Positions 16,345-24,422 of a DNA stretch of 25,438 bases are shown here, piece after piece. Under the pieces are notes generated by a model, which saw only the letters and a program-made list of their open reading frames with translations, had not been told where the DNA came from and did no database searches. The first letter of the stretch is position 1, and each line of letters begins with the position of its first letter. Source of the stretch: JAICWY01 sp964531205. Lineage in GTDB: Bacteria; Vulcanimicrobiota; Vulcanimicrobiia; Vulcanimicrobiales; Vulcanimicrobiaceae. The stretch lies in the NCBI GenBank assembly GCA_964531205.1, contig CAZHGH010000042.1, positions 1-25,438 on the forward strand, written 5' to 3'. The translations under genes were made by a program, and so were the position numbers.

Positions 16345-16851
16345 ATGCGAATTCTGACTGCGGCCCCGGTTCTTCTCGCGAGCCTAGTATTGACGGTTTG
16401 TCCCGCGTTTGCACAAGCGCCGAGCGCAACACTCAGTGGAAAGATGGCGCCGTTCAATTACCTGTTCGGCTCGCCGTTTAATTGCACGGCAAATGTTCCC
16501 GCGATGGGCGGTCAACCCGCACACACGGAAAATTCGACCGTATCGTTCGACGTCGCGCCGAACAACGTCATGCACGTGCATATCGTCAGCGCGGCTTTCG
16601 TGGGCGATCAGTATTTCGGCTATTCGCCGCGAGCCAATATGTATTGGAGCGCGACGTCCGACTCGAACGGCGGAGCAGCCGCCGAAACGTCAGCGGATGG
16701 CAAGACCTATCGCGGTACGATGAGCATGGGGCCGATGAACGGAACGGCTGAAGACGTCTACACGAGAGTGGACAATAACCACGCCACGGTGCGCTCCACC
16801 GCTACTATTGCGGGACAGACGGCAGTAACGACTATCAGCTGCTCGCGCTGA
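16345..16851 (+). CDS. Secreted protein of unknown function
   Basis: A 168-residue protein with a clear signal peptide (1-23, cleavage after AFA). ATG 16345 is preceded by AAAGGAG with 7 bases of spacing. The mature part is polar, rich in Gly/Ser/Thr/Asn with alternating strands, and has two cysteines (in PFNCTANVP and at the end, TTISCSR) that would lie at either end of the fold and could be bridged. This looks like a small beta-barrel or beta-sandwich envelope protein; I do not recognise the family. It follows RidA by 64 bases and its stop lies 3 bases from the end of the convergent CoA ligase gene. Confidence 0.78.
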   Translation: MRILTAAPVLLASLVLTVCPAFAQAPSATLSGKMAPFNYLFGSPFNCTANVPAMGGQPAHTENSTVSFDVAPNNVMHVHIVSAAFVGDQYFGYSPRANMYWSATSDSNGGAAAETSADGKTYRGTMSMGPMNGTAEDVYTRVDNNHATVRSTATIAGQTAVTTISCSR

Positions 16852-16854
16852 CGA

Positions 16855-18468
16855 TTATTCGGAAGAGGCCTTTTCGCGCAAGCGGAAGCGTTGCACTTTG
16901 CCGGTTTCCGTGCGGGGAAGCTGCCGGACGAATTCGATTTCGCGCGGCATTTTGAACGGGGCGATGCGCGAGCGGACGAATTCTTGTAGGGTAGCAATCA
17001 TTGTCTCATTGGCGTCTGCGCCGTTCGCCAGCACCACATAAGCTTTGACGATGTTCGTGTGGTGCTGGGGATCGGGCTTTGCGACGACCGCGCACTCTTT
17101 AACGACTGAGTGGGCCAGCAACGCCTCTTCCACTTCCGGGCCGGAGATGTTGTAACCGGCGGAGACGATCATGTCGTCGGTGCGGGCGACGTAATGCAAA
17201 TAGCCCTCCGCATCCATCCAGTAGGCATCGCCGGGATAATTCCAGCCGTTTTTGACGTACGTCGTTTGGCGGTCGTCATCCAGATACCGGCAGCCAGTCG
17301 GACCTTTCACGGCTAAACGCCCGATCTCGCCAGGCGGCAGCGCTCGTCCGTCGTCATCGTGAATTTCGGCGACGTAGCCCGGAACCGCTTGACCCGTTGA
17401 GCCGCCTTTGGCGCGTTCTTCCGGCGAACCGACGAAGATGTGCAACATCTCCGTGCTTCCGATTCCATCGAGAATTTTGATGCCGGTGCGATCGTACCAA
17501 GCTTGCCACGTCGGCATCGGAAGCGTCTCTCCGGCGGACACGCACTTGCGCAGCGACGAGATGTCGTATTTGTCCAAAAGATCGGTCATCGCACGATACG
17601 CGATCGGCGCGGTAAAAACCACGTTGACTTTGTATTCTTGAATCGCTTGCATCAGCGGTTCGGGCGGCGCCTTTTCGAGCAGCAGCGTCGATGCGCCGAT
17701 GTTCAGCGGAAACAGCAGCAAGCCGCCGAGTCCAAAAGTAAATCCCAACGGCGGACTGCCGGTGAAAAGATCGCCGGGATCCGCGCGCAGCACGTGCGCA
17801 CCGTATGAGTCGCACGTTGCGAGAATGTCGCGGTGAAAGTGCATCGCCGCTTTCGGTTTTCCGGTGGTGCCGGAGGTAAACGCGATGATCGCGACGTCTT
17901 CCGCGGACGTATGCGCATTTTCAAACGTGTCGGTTTTTCGCGTAAGGCGCTCTTCGAGATCGCCTTCGCCGAAGTACAGCGTCCGGAAGCCTTCACGATG
18001 TTCCGTTGCGTCGCGCAGTTCGTCCGCTAAGCGTGCATCGCACAACGCGTGGTGCACTTGCGCCTTTTCAATGATGGTGCGAAGTTCGGTAGCGCGGTAG
18101 AGCGGCATCGTCGTCACCGCAATTGCGCCGGCCTTCATCACAGCGAACCAGCACGCCGCGAGCATCGGCGTATTCGGCGCTCGCAGCAGTACGCGATTGC
18201 CTGGAACGACGCCAAGGTCTTCCGTCAGCACGCGCGCGACGCGATTTGACGTGCGCAGCAAATCCTCGTACGTCCAAACCGTTCCGGGCGCAACGATACA
18301 CCGCCGGTCGCCGCGGCCCTCGGCCACGTGCCGATCCAGCAACCGCGTCGCGCAATTCAAACGCTCCGGATACTGCAATTCGCGAAGCATGAATATCAGA
18401 TCGGGCCATTGCTCCTTGGGCGGCAGACGATCCGCCGCAAACGTATCGACGTGCGCGCTCCGCGCCAT
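16855..18468 (-). CDS. 2-Aminobenzoate-CoA ligase-like AMP-forming acyl-CoA synthetase
   Basis: A 537-residue ANL-superfamily enzyme that would convert an aromatic acid, ATP and CoA to the acyl-CoA, AMP and PPi. Core motifs: TSGTTGKPK (198-206), GIGSTEML (A5) and the C-terminal ETGKVQR with catalytic Lys524. The sequence just after the P-loop, AAMHFHRDI, is what I associate with 2-aminobenzoate- and benzoate-CoA ligases rather than fatty acyl-CoA ligases. It is the last gene of a minus-strand operon with an enoyl-CoA hydratase and an acyl-CoA dehydrogenase; its ATG overlaps the dehydrogenase stop (TGATG). With the oxidoreductase at 24419-25438 this points to aerobic anthranilate breakdown through CoA thioesters. 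Salicylate or benzoate cannot be excluded. Confidence 0.88.
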   Translation of the reverse strand: MARSAHVDTFAADRLPPKEQWPDLIFMLRELQYPERLNCATRLLDRHVAEGRGDRRCIVAPGTVWTYEDLLRTSNRVARVLTEDLGVVPGNRVLLRAPNTPMLAACWFAVMKAGAIAVTTMPLYRATELRTIIEKAQVHHALCDARLADELRDATEHREGFRTLYFGEGDLEERLTRKTDTFENAHTSAEDVAIIAFTSGTTGKPKAAMHFHRDILATCDSYGAHVLRADPGDLFTGSPPLGFTFGLGGLLLFPLNIGASTLLLEKAPPEPLMQAIQEYKVNVVFTAPIAYRAMTDLLDKYDISSLRKCVSAGETLPMPTWQAWYDRTGIKILDGIGSTEMLHIFVGSPEERAKGGSTGQAVPGYVAEIHDDDGRALPPGEIGRLAVKGPTGCRYLDDDRQTTYVKNGWNYPGDAYWMDAEGYLHYVARTDDMIVSAGYNISGPEVEEALLAHSVVKECAVVAKPDPQHHTNIVKAYVVLANGADANETMIATLQEFVRSRIAPFKMPREIEFVRQLPRTETGKVQRFRLREKASSE

Positions 18469-19595
18469 CAGCGTTCCTCCAAAACTGAACGCGCAATAAC
18501 GATCTGCTGGATCTCGCTTGCGCCTTCATAGATTCGGAGCGCACGGACGTCTCGATAGATACGCTCGACGATTTCGCCGCGTGTCACTCCGCGGCCGCCG
18601 AACAGCTGCACGGCCGAATCGGCAACGCGTGCCGCGGCTTCGGTGGCATACCATTTTGCCATCGCCGCTTCTCGCGTAATGCGCGCCGCGCCGCCGTCTT
18701 TGGCATACGCGGCCCGATAGACCAGAAGCGAGCTTGCATCGATTTCCGTTGCCATCGCGGCAATCTTCGCCTGCGTGAGTTGCAGCGCTGCAAGCGGCGC
18801 GCCGAACAACGAGCGCTCGCGAACGTGTAAAACGCTTTCGTGGAACGCACGCCGTGCGAATCCCAGAGCCGCGGCGCCTACTGTGGGGCGAAACACGTCG
18901 AGCGTGGACATCGCGATCTTAAAGCCGTCGCCCTCATTGGCGATCAGAAATTCCGCCGGTATGCGCGCGCCGTTAAAGCGCACGGTACCGAGCGGATGCG
19001 GAGCGATTGTTTCGATGCGTTCCGGTATCGTCACGCCGGGCGTGGACGCCGGGACGATAAACGCGCTCAAGCCTTTCGCGCCATTTTCGGAGGTTCGCGC
19101 GAACACCACGTACACGTCCGCAATGCCCGCGTTGCTGATCCATGTCTTCTCGCCGTCGAGCACGTATTCGCTGCCATCACGACGTGCGCGCATTGCGACC
19201 GCAGCAACGTCCGAGCCCGCTTCGCGCTCAGAAAGCGCAAACGCCATGATTGCGGTTCCGGCGGTTACCGGCGGGAGGAAGCGTGATTTTTGCTCTTGCG
19301 TTCCGAACAGCGAGATTGGTGCGCTGCCCAACCCTTGCATCGCAAAGGCGAAATCGGCAAGGGCGTCGTGATATGCAAGCATTTCGCGCGCGATGCACAG
19401 TTTGCGCACCTCCAGCTCTACGCAAAGGGCAAGCCAGCCGTGCGCTGCAAGCGCGCGCACCCATTGACGGCACGCGTCATCGGGATGCCGTTCGTCACCG
19501 GCGGCTTGCGAACTGACCCAAGATTGAAATGTGTTTGCGAAGCTGCGATGGCTGCCGTCGAAGAACGGCCACGCGAGAAAAGAACGTTCCGGCAT
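18468..19595 (-). CDS. Acyl-CoA dehydrogenase
   Basis: A 375-residue FAD enzyme that introduces an alpha,beta double bond into an acyl-CoA. Family signs are FALSEREAGSDVAAV, KTWISNAGIADVYVVFARTS, the QLFGGRGVTRG helix, and the catalytic glutamate Glu357 in IYEGASEIQ. The ATG at 19595 is chosen because GGGAG lies 6 bases before it; the open frame extends 47 codons upstream into the hydratase gene but without support. It begins one base after the enoyl-CoA hydratase stop and overlaps the ligase start by one base. In an aminobenzoate pathway it would act on a ring-derived CoA thioester; glutaryl-CoA-like or cyclic substrates are equally possible. Confidence 0.92.
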   Translation of the reverse strand: MPERSFLAWPFFDGSHRSFANTFQSWVSSQAAGDERHPDDACRQWVRALAAHGWLALCVELEVRKLCIAREMLAYHDALADFAFAMQGLGSAPISLFGTQEQKSRFLPPVTAGTAIMAFALSEREAGSDVAAVAMRARRDGSEYVLDGEKTWISNAGIADVYVVFARTSENGAKGLSAFIVPASTPGVTIPERIETIAPHPLGTVRFNGARIPAEFLIANEGDGFKIAMSTLDVFRPTVGAAALGFARRAFHESVLHVRERSLFGAPLAALQLTQAKIAAMATEIDASSLLVYRAAYAKDGGAARITREAAMAKWYATEAAARVADSAVQLFGGRGVTRGEIVERIYRDVRALRIYEGASEIQQIVIARSVLEER

Positions 19596-19596
19596 G

Positions 19597-20385
19597 TTAA
19601 TCTCCCGCGAAAGCCGGGCGTTCGCCTTTGATGAACGCTTCATATGCGCGCCGGAAATCGTTCGTCTCCATGCAAATCGCTTGTGCGCGTGCTTCCGCGT
19701 CGATGGCCTCGTCGAGCGGCATATTCCATTCTTCATGCAGCATGCGCTTTGTCATCGCGTGTGCAAACGTCGGTCCCTTTGCCAGGGACTGCGCGAGTTC
19801 GCTCGCTGCCGTAAGTACGCGTTCGGGCTCGTAGACGTCGTTGTAAAAGCCCCATGCAAGTGCTTCTTGCGCGCTCATCGAACGGCCGGTATATAACAAC
19901 TCCGCTGCGCGGCCGTGCCCGATAATCCGCGGCAGCATCGCGCATGCGCCCATATCGCAACCGGCAAGGCCGACACGCACGAACAAAAATGCGACCTTGC
20001 TTTGCGGCGTGCCGTACCGGATATCCGACGCCATGGCAAGGATCGCGCCGGCGCCGGCGCATACGCCGTCGATCGCGGCGACGATCGGTTGCGGGCATGC
20101 GCGCATCGCTTTCACGAGATCGCCCGTCATCCGCGTGAATTCCAGCAGGCCCTCCGGTGAGCGTTGCGTCAGGGGACCGATGATGTCTCGTACGTCCCCA
20201 CCCGAACAGAAATTTCCGCCGGCCCCCGTAAGTACGATCGCCTTTACTTCATTGTTGCGTTCGAGAGCGCGAAAAAAGTCACGCAGTTCCGCATACGATT
20301 CGAAGGTGAGGGGATTTTTGCGCTCGGGACGATCCAATGTGATCGTGAGCACTTTGCCTTCGGCAGCGTAGCGGACGTACGGCAT
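19597..20385 (-). CDS. Enoyl-CoA hydratase/isomerase (crotonase fold)
   Basis: A 262-residue crotonase-superfamily enzyme. The oxyanion-hole elements are NFCSGGDV (58-65) and the CAGAGAILAMASD segment. At the second catalytic position the sequence is GLAGCDMGACAMLPR, where classical hydratases have a Glu (PE-x-G); an Asp appears instead. The same GCDMGA variant is familiar in crotonases of aromatic-CoA pathways, so hydration, ring hydrolysis or isomerisation are all possible. ATG 20385 gives the expected N-terminus, but the ribosome site is weak. It lies 8 bases after the lipoprotein gene stop and one base before the acyl-CoA dehydrogenase gene. Confidence 0.9.
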   Translation of the reverse strand: MPYVRYAAEGKVLTITLDRPERKNPLTFESYAELRDFFRALERNNEVKAIVLTGAGGNFCSGGDVRDIIGPLTQRSPEGLLEFTRMTGDLVKAMRACPQPIVAAIDGVCAGAGAILAMASDIRYGTPQSKVAFLFVRVGLAGCDMGACAMLPRIIGHGRAAELLYTGRSMSAQEALAWGFYNDVYEPERVLTAASELAQSLAKGPTFAHAMTKRMLHEEWNMPLDEAIDAEARAQAICMETNDFRRAYEAFIKGERPAFAGD

Positions 20386-20393
20386 GCGTTTCT

Positions 20394-20810
20394 TTACCGG
20401 ATACGCAGCGGGAAATCTTCTTCCGCTTCTGCGCCGGCGCTGTTTCGGGCGATCACCCGAACTTGGTAAGCGCGGATGAAAATCGGCGGCACGTCAAGGA
20501 CGTGCACCTTGAAAGCAAAGCGCCCATAAGCGCTCCGGGGAACGTCGATGGAAAACAGGCTGGTGCGCACCTCAACGCTGGCAACGTTCGTGGGCGTAAC
20601 AATCTCCCCGGACCACGTTTCTCCGCGATGAACTTCTTTTGCGGAAAACCGCATCGCCTGGATGCGCGGCGCTGCGTCGTTAGGCGCGGAAGCCGGCGCC
20701 GTGCTGAGCGGTGCATGGCCGAAAGAACAATTCTCCGGAACGGGTGTTTGATGCGAGGCACAACCGCAAAAAACAGCGGTTGCAACGGCGACGGCCACGA
20801 GGCGTTTCAC
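20394..20810 (-). CDS. Small exported protein, possible lipoprotein, unknown function
   Basis: A 138-residue protein with a basic start and hydrophobic stretch ending in VFCGCAS, so it is likely exported; Cys17 could be lipidated although FCGC departs from the usual lipobox. The C-terminal 80 residues alternate strands (VASVEVRTSLFSI, FAFKVHV, RAYQVRVIARNSAG), suggesting an immunoglobulin-like beta sandwich. The start is GTG at 20810 and lacks a good ribosome site. It ends 8 bases before the enoyl-CoA hydratase start on the same strand and may share its transcript, although an exported Ig-like protein has no obvious place in a catabolic pathway. I do not recognise a family. Confidence 0.65.
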   Translation of the reverse strand: MKRLVAVAVATAVFCGCASHQTPVPENCSFGHAPLSTAPASAPNDAAPRIQAMRFSAKEVHRGETWSGEIVTPTNVASVEVRTSLFSIDVPRSAYGRFAFKVHVLDVPPIFIRAYQVRVIARNSAGAEAEEDFPLRIR

Positions 20811-20885
20811 GTCGCTTTAGTGGCCGGCGATGCGGGCTTTTCCTTCCTGAAGGCGCGATGAAGGGCGGAGCCGTATGGGGCGGAG

Positions 20886-21887
20886 ATGCCGCAGCCCCGT
20901 AACCGGACACTCGATTTTCTCGTTGGTTTCATCACGTTATGGATCTCGTGCGGTTTTTTCTTGGACGCATGGGCGCACGGTCACGTCCCGGTCGAGACGT
21001 TTTTCACGCCGTATCACGGCGTGTTCTACAGCGGCATGCTTGCGTTGGTTATCGTCTTGCTGCTGTTTCGCAAACGGATTCCTGCGACGTACCGCGTGCC
21101 GCTGCTCGGCATTCCGATCTTTATTGCGGCGGGCATCGGCGACCTCATTTGGCATCACTTTTTGGGTGTCGAGGAAGGCGTGGACGCGCTGCTTAGTCCG
21201 ACGCATCAGGCGCTTGGGCTCGGCATTTTCTTCATTTCGAGCGCTCCGATTATCTCGGCGCTACGCAATCGCGATCAGCTTCGGACGCTGTGGGACCAAT
21301 TGCCGCTGATTATGGCGTTGGCGACCTGGATCGAGTTGATTCACTTCGGAACAGCGTACGCGTTCGATCCCGGGGCCGGCCGGACGAATGCGCCGCCGCC
21401 GATCGCGCCGTTTACACCGGACTACCTAACCGCGCTCGCCATCGGCTATTACAAAATCGGCACGGGCGTCTTGGTCGTGCTTTTTCAAAGTGCGATTATG
21501 GCCGGGTTCGCGTTGTTCGCAGGGCCGCGCTTCCCGCTTCGCGCAGGCGCCCTTACGCTGATGTATTTGCTCGGTAACTTCGCCGCGGCCGCCGCGTTTA
21601 CAAACGATACGCCGCTGCTTGTCACGGTGCTCGTGATGAGTGCGGTTGCGGGCATTGTGGGTGACGCAATCGTTACGCGACTGCGTCCAACGGCCGCGAA
21701 TCCGCGCGCATACCGTCTTCTCGGCATCGCCGTTCCCGCGTCCTATTTCGCGACGTATTTCCTCGTAACCGCCGTCGCGGATCGCGTCTGGTGGGATTGG
21801 AACGTGATGTTGGGGGCGATCATCTGGGCCGGCGTAATCGGCTTCGGGCTCACGCTGCTCTCGCAGTCTCGACCGCAGAGCGCGTGA
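20886..21887 (+). CDS. His-rich polytopic membrane protein, paralogue of 4970-6889
   Basis: A 333-residue protein with about nine membrane helices. It shares the N-terminal pattern of the protein at 4970: LDAWAHGHVPVETFFTPYHG (Asp27, His31, His33, His44), IGDLIWHHFLGVEE (Asp86, His90, Glu96), LSPTHQALGLG (His107) and Glu150 in a later helix. Asp-to-His, His-to-Glu and Glu-to-His spacings are the same in both proteins. Here a short Pro-rich loop (about 161-180) stands where the other protein carries a six-bladed propeller. Function unknown; membrane-embedded acidic and His residues suggest metal or haem binding, or proton handling. Start ATG 20886 is within a GGGGCGGAG context. The glycosyltransferase start overlaps its stop by four bases (GTGA), so the two are coupled. 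Confidence 0.87.
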   Translation: MPQPRNRTLDFLVGFITLWISCGFFLDAWAHGHVPVETFFTPYHGVFYSGMLALVIVLLLFRKRIPATYRVPLLGIPIFIAAGIGDLIWHHFLGVEEGVDALLSPTHQALGLGIFFISSAPIISALRNRDQLRTLWDQLPLIMALATWIELIHFGTAYAFDPGAGRTNAPPPIAPFTPDYLTALAIGYYKIGTGVLVVLFQSAIMAGFALFAGPRFPLRAGALTLMYLLGNFAAAAAFTNDTPLLVTVLVMSAVAGIVGDAIVTRLRPTAANPRAYRLLGIAVPASYFATYFLVTAVADRVWWDWNVMLGAIIWAGVIGFGLTLLSQSRPQSA

Positions 21888-23407
21888 TTGGGCTGATTGC
21901 GGCGCTGCTCGCGTTTGCGGCGCATCTTGCAACCACTTGGCGCTACGGTTACTTTCGCGACGAACTGTACTTTATCGCCTGCGCGAAGCATTTGGCATGG
22001 GGATACGTCGATCAACCACCGTTGGTGACGTTCGCGGCGTTCATCGCTTCCCCGTTTCACTACAATCTCATCGCGTTGCGTTTCTTGCCGGTGCTCTCTG
22101 CCGCAGGTAGCGTTTGGCTTGCTGCTCGCATCGCGCGCGAATTGGGCGGTGGTACGTTCGCGCAAGGGCTGGCAGCTCTCTCCACATTTTTACTGCCGGC
22201 GTATCTTTTGCTGGGCAATACGCTTACGACGACGTCTTTCGAACCGCTTTCATGGACGCTGCTCGTCTATGCATTCATTCGACTGGTGCGCTCGGGTGAT
22301 GCCCGCTACTGGATTTGGGCCTCGCTAGCATTTGTGTTCGGGATGTACGGCAAGTACTCGATGCTGCTGCTCGCTTTCGCGCTCCTTGTAGGACTACTGA
22401 TCACAAAAGAGCGGCGCATGTTGTCGAATATCTGGTTTCCGATCGGCATCGGTCTAACCGCAGTTCTGTTGGCGCCAAACCTTGCGTGGCAGGCCGCACA
22501 CGGCTGGCCGTTTTTAGAGGTGGTCCAAGGCGATTTCGCACACCGCCACGCATTTCAAACCGGATTGCAACTCGAATACAAAGACGTGATGCAGAACGCG
22601 ATCGCGTTCATTACGGAGCAGCTTGTCTACACAAATCCACTCTCCGTTCCGATTTGGCTCCTGGGATTCGGTGCGCTGGTATTTTCGGCACAATACCGGA
22701 ACTTGCGATTCATTGCGGTGGCGTACGTCGTTTTGCTCATCGCAGCCATTTGGCTGCAAGCGAAGGGCTATTACATCATCGGCATTTACGCATCGTTGCT
22801 CGGCGCTGGTGCCGTTACTGTCGAGCGGCTCGTGCGGCGGCAAGTTTGGCGCGCTGTGGCAATTGCCGTCTGGCTAATTGCAACGTTACCCTTCGTGCCG
22901 CTCTCGCTGCCGGTGCTTCCGGTCGATACGTTTATCGCCTATTCGAAATTCTTGCACCTCACCGGAACCAACGGCGGAACGCCGCGGCTGATACAACCGC
23001 TGTATGCTGAGGAGTTCGGTTGGGATGAACTCGCCCGGCACGTCGCCGCGGTCTACGATGCCCTCCCACCGGCTGTACGTGCGCGAACCGGGCTGTTTGC
23101 AGACACGTATGGCGACGCCGGCGCACTCGCGTTCTACGGGCCACGTTACGGCTTGCCTGCCGTTATCAGCGCACAGAACACGTACTACTTGTGGGGCACG
23201 CAAGGCTATGACGGGAAGACGCTCATTGTCGTCGGCGCATCGCAAGCCGACGTCGTGCGACGGCTCTATCGCAACGTCAAACTGGTTGCCACGTACGGCA
23301 ATCCCTATAAATGGGTTGTGGAAGGCCCGACGCCGATTTACGTTTGCACCGATCCTATTGCGCCGTTGCCTCAGATATGGCCGCAGCTCAAGTGGTACGG
23401 CGCTTAG
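21884..23407 (+). CDS. GT39/PMT_2-type membrane glycosyltransferase
   Basis: A 507-residue membrane protein of the dolichyl/polyprenyl-phosphate-sugar glycosyltransferase group (PMT_2, ArnT-like). The N-terminal pattern TWRYGYFRDELYFIACAKHLAWGYVDQPPL has the Asp-Glu pair in the first periplasmic loop that is catalytic in this group, followed by about ten more helices and a soluble C-terminal domain of about 130 residues. Members transfer a sugar from a lipid carrier to a lipid or protein outside the membrane. The GTG at 21884 is chosen because it lies in a GTGA overlap with the preceding stop and matches the usual family start; the frame extends 31 codons upstream without support. The acceptor is unknown. 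Its stop overlaps that of the convergent SDR gene by four bases. Confidence 0.88.
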   Translation: MIGLIAALLAFAAHLATTWRYGYFRDELYFIACAKHLAWGYVDQPPLVTFAAFIASPFHYNLIALRFLPVLSAAGSVWLAARIARELGGGTFAQGLAALSTFLLPAYLLLGNTLTTTSFEPLSWTLLVYAFIRLVRSGDARYWIWASLAFVFGMYGKYSMLLLAFALLVGLLITKERRMLSNIWFPIGIGLTAVLLAPNLAWQAAHGWPFLEVVQGDFAHRHAFQTGLQLEYKDVMQNAIAFITEQLVYTNPLSVPIWLLGFGALVFSAQYRNLRFIAVAYVVLLIAAIWLQAKGYYIIGIYASLLGAGAVTVERLVRRQVWRAVAIAVWLIATLPFVPLSLPVLPVDTFIAYSKFLHLTGTNGGTPRLIQPLYAEEFGWDELARHVAAVYDALPPAVRARTGLFADTYGDAGALAFYGPRYGLPAVISAQNTYYLWGTQGYDGKTLIVVGASQADVVRRLYRNVKLVATYGNPYKWVVEGPTPIYVCTDPIAPLPQIWPQLKWYGA

Positions 23408-24141
23408 GCGGGCGTCCCGGTTTCGGACGGCAGAATAATTTCCTCGCCGTTTGCCGTTCCTTCGCAAAGATCGACCGCAGCTTCCGCGACTTCTTCCGCC
23501 ATGACGATTCGTCCGCCGGGATTCGTCTTAGCCAGTTCCTCGCGCGCCAGCTCTTCCGTCATGCCGGTACGCTTCACGATATTCGCGATTGCGTACGTCA
23601 TCATATCGCTCTCCGTATAGCCGGGACAGATGGCGTTTACCGTCACGCCGCTGCCGTATATTTCGGCTGCGAGCGAGCGCGTTAATCCGATCACGCCATG
23701 CTTGCTCGCGGCGTACGCAGAAATATACGGTGCACCGAAAAGGCCTGCAATGCTGGCGATGTTGATGACGCGGCCCCACTTCGCAACGAGCATTTCTTCG
23801 ATGACCTCGCGCGTGCAGAGAAACGTTCCGGTTAAATTCGTTGCGATCACACGATCCCACATCGCCTTTTCGGTACGCTTGAGCGGAGCGGATTCTGCAA
23901 CACCGGAGTTGTTGATCAGGATGCCTACCGGACCGTTTTCGGAACGGCACAGCGCGAAGGCCCGACCGATCTCTGCTTCATCGGTCACGTCCGCCTGAGC
24001 GCGAAGAAAATCGTCGCCGGTATCGGGAACCGTGCGGCTAACGATACTCACTCGTGCGCCGCGTGCTTTTAAGGCTCGCGCAATTGCAAGACCGATACCC
24101 CGCCCGCCGCCGGTGACGATTGCGTGTTTATCTTGAATCAT
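23404..24141 (-). CDS. Short-chain dehydrogenase/reductase (3-hydroxyacyl-CoA dehydrogenase-like)
   Basis: A 245-residue classical SDR. The cofactor motif is TGGGRGIG (10-17), the structural motif NNSG (77-80), and the catalytic residues are Asn102, Ser130, Tyr143 and Lys147 (YAASK). Asp51-Val52 of the ADVTD segment is at the adenine pocket. The Ser-Arg after the second strand hints at NADP(H), but this is weak. It is the third gene of the minus-strand operon with the aminobenzoyl-CoA oxidoreductase; ATGA overlap with the small membrane gene couples them. In that setting it would oxidise a 3-hydroxyacyl-CoA or act on a cyclic ketone-type intermediate. Confidence 0.92.
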   Translation of the reverse strand: MIQDKHAIVTGGGRGIGLAIARALKARGARVSIVSRTVPDTGDDFLRAQADVTDEAEIGRAFALCRSENGPVGILINNSGVAESAPLKRTEKAMWDRVIATNLTGTFLCTREVIEEMLVAKWGRVINIASIAGLFGAPYISAYAASKHGVIGLTRSLAAEIYGSGVTVNAICPGYTESDMMTYAIANIVKRTGMTEELAREELAKTNPGGRIVMAEEVAEAAVDLCEGTANGEEIILPSETGTPA

Positions 24142-24422
24142 GACGCCACTGCAAGACCAACGAAGACGCCGACGATGAGGGCGTCCACGAATTCACGCGC
24201 GAGCGACCGAGGCTCCGTCGCATTCGGACGTTTCCAGATCGCATCGATCAGGAGCATCAGTACCACGTAAACCACGATAATCGTCAGGATCCGCCAAACG
24301 ACAAAGACCGAGCCGATAGCATGGCCCCACCCGGTTTGCAAAACAATCCATTGGCCGAGGAAAAACCCGACGATCCAAGCGACGATCCAGGGCAGGCGAA
24401 GGCGATGTGCGAGTTCGGTCAT
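24138..24422 (-). CDS. Small three-helix membrane protein of unknown function
   Basis: A 94-residue protein with three predicted membrane helices (about 12-32, 36-63, 77-93), a few Trp and a basic loop (WKRPNATEPRSLAREF) between the second and third. I do not recognise it. ATG 24422 lies in ATGA with the stop of the oxidoreductase upstream, and its own stop lies in ATGA with the SDR start, so both junctions are four-base overlaps and its place in the operon is certain. The frame is open upstream but only as antiframe to the oxidoreductase. A membrane anchor or substrate-channel role for the pathway enzymes is one idea; nothing in the sequence shows it. Confidence 0.82.
   Translation of the reverse strand: MTELAHRLRLPWIVAWIVGFFLGQWIVLQTGWGHAIGSVFVVWRILTIIVVYVVLMLLIDAIWKRPNATEPRSLAREFVDALIVGVFVGLAVAS

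Noticed and set aside
19596..19736. 47-codon N-terminal extension of the acyl-CoA dehydrogenase
   Set aside because: It lies wholly inside the hydratase gene, is Arg/Lys-rich and lacks a ribosome site, whereas ATG 19595 has GGGAG at ideal spacing.
20886..23407. The plus-strand pair as a recently inserted mobile cassette splitting the catabolic genes
   Set aside because: No flanking repeats, recombinase or insertion sequence is visible, and the base composition looks the same as that of the neighbours.
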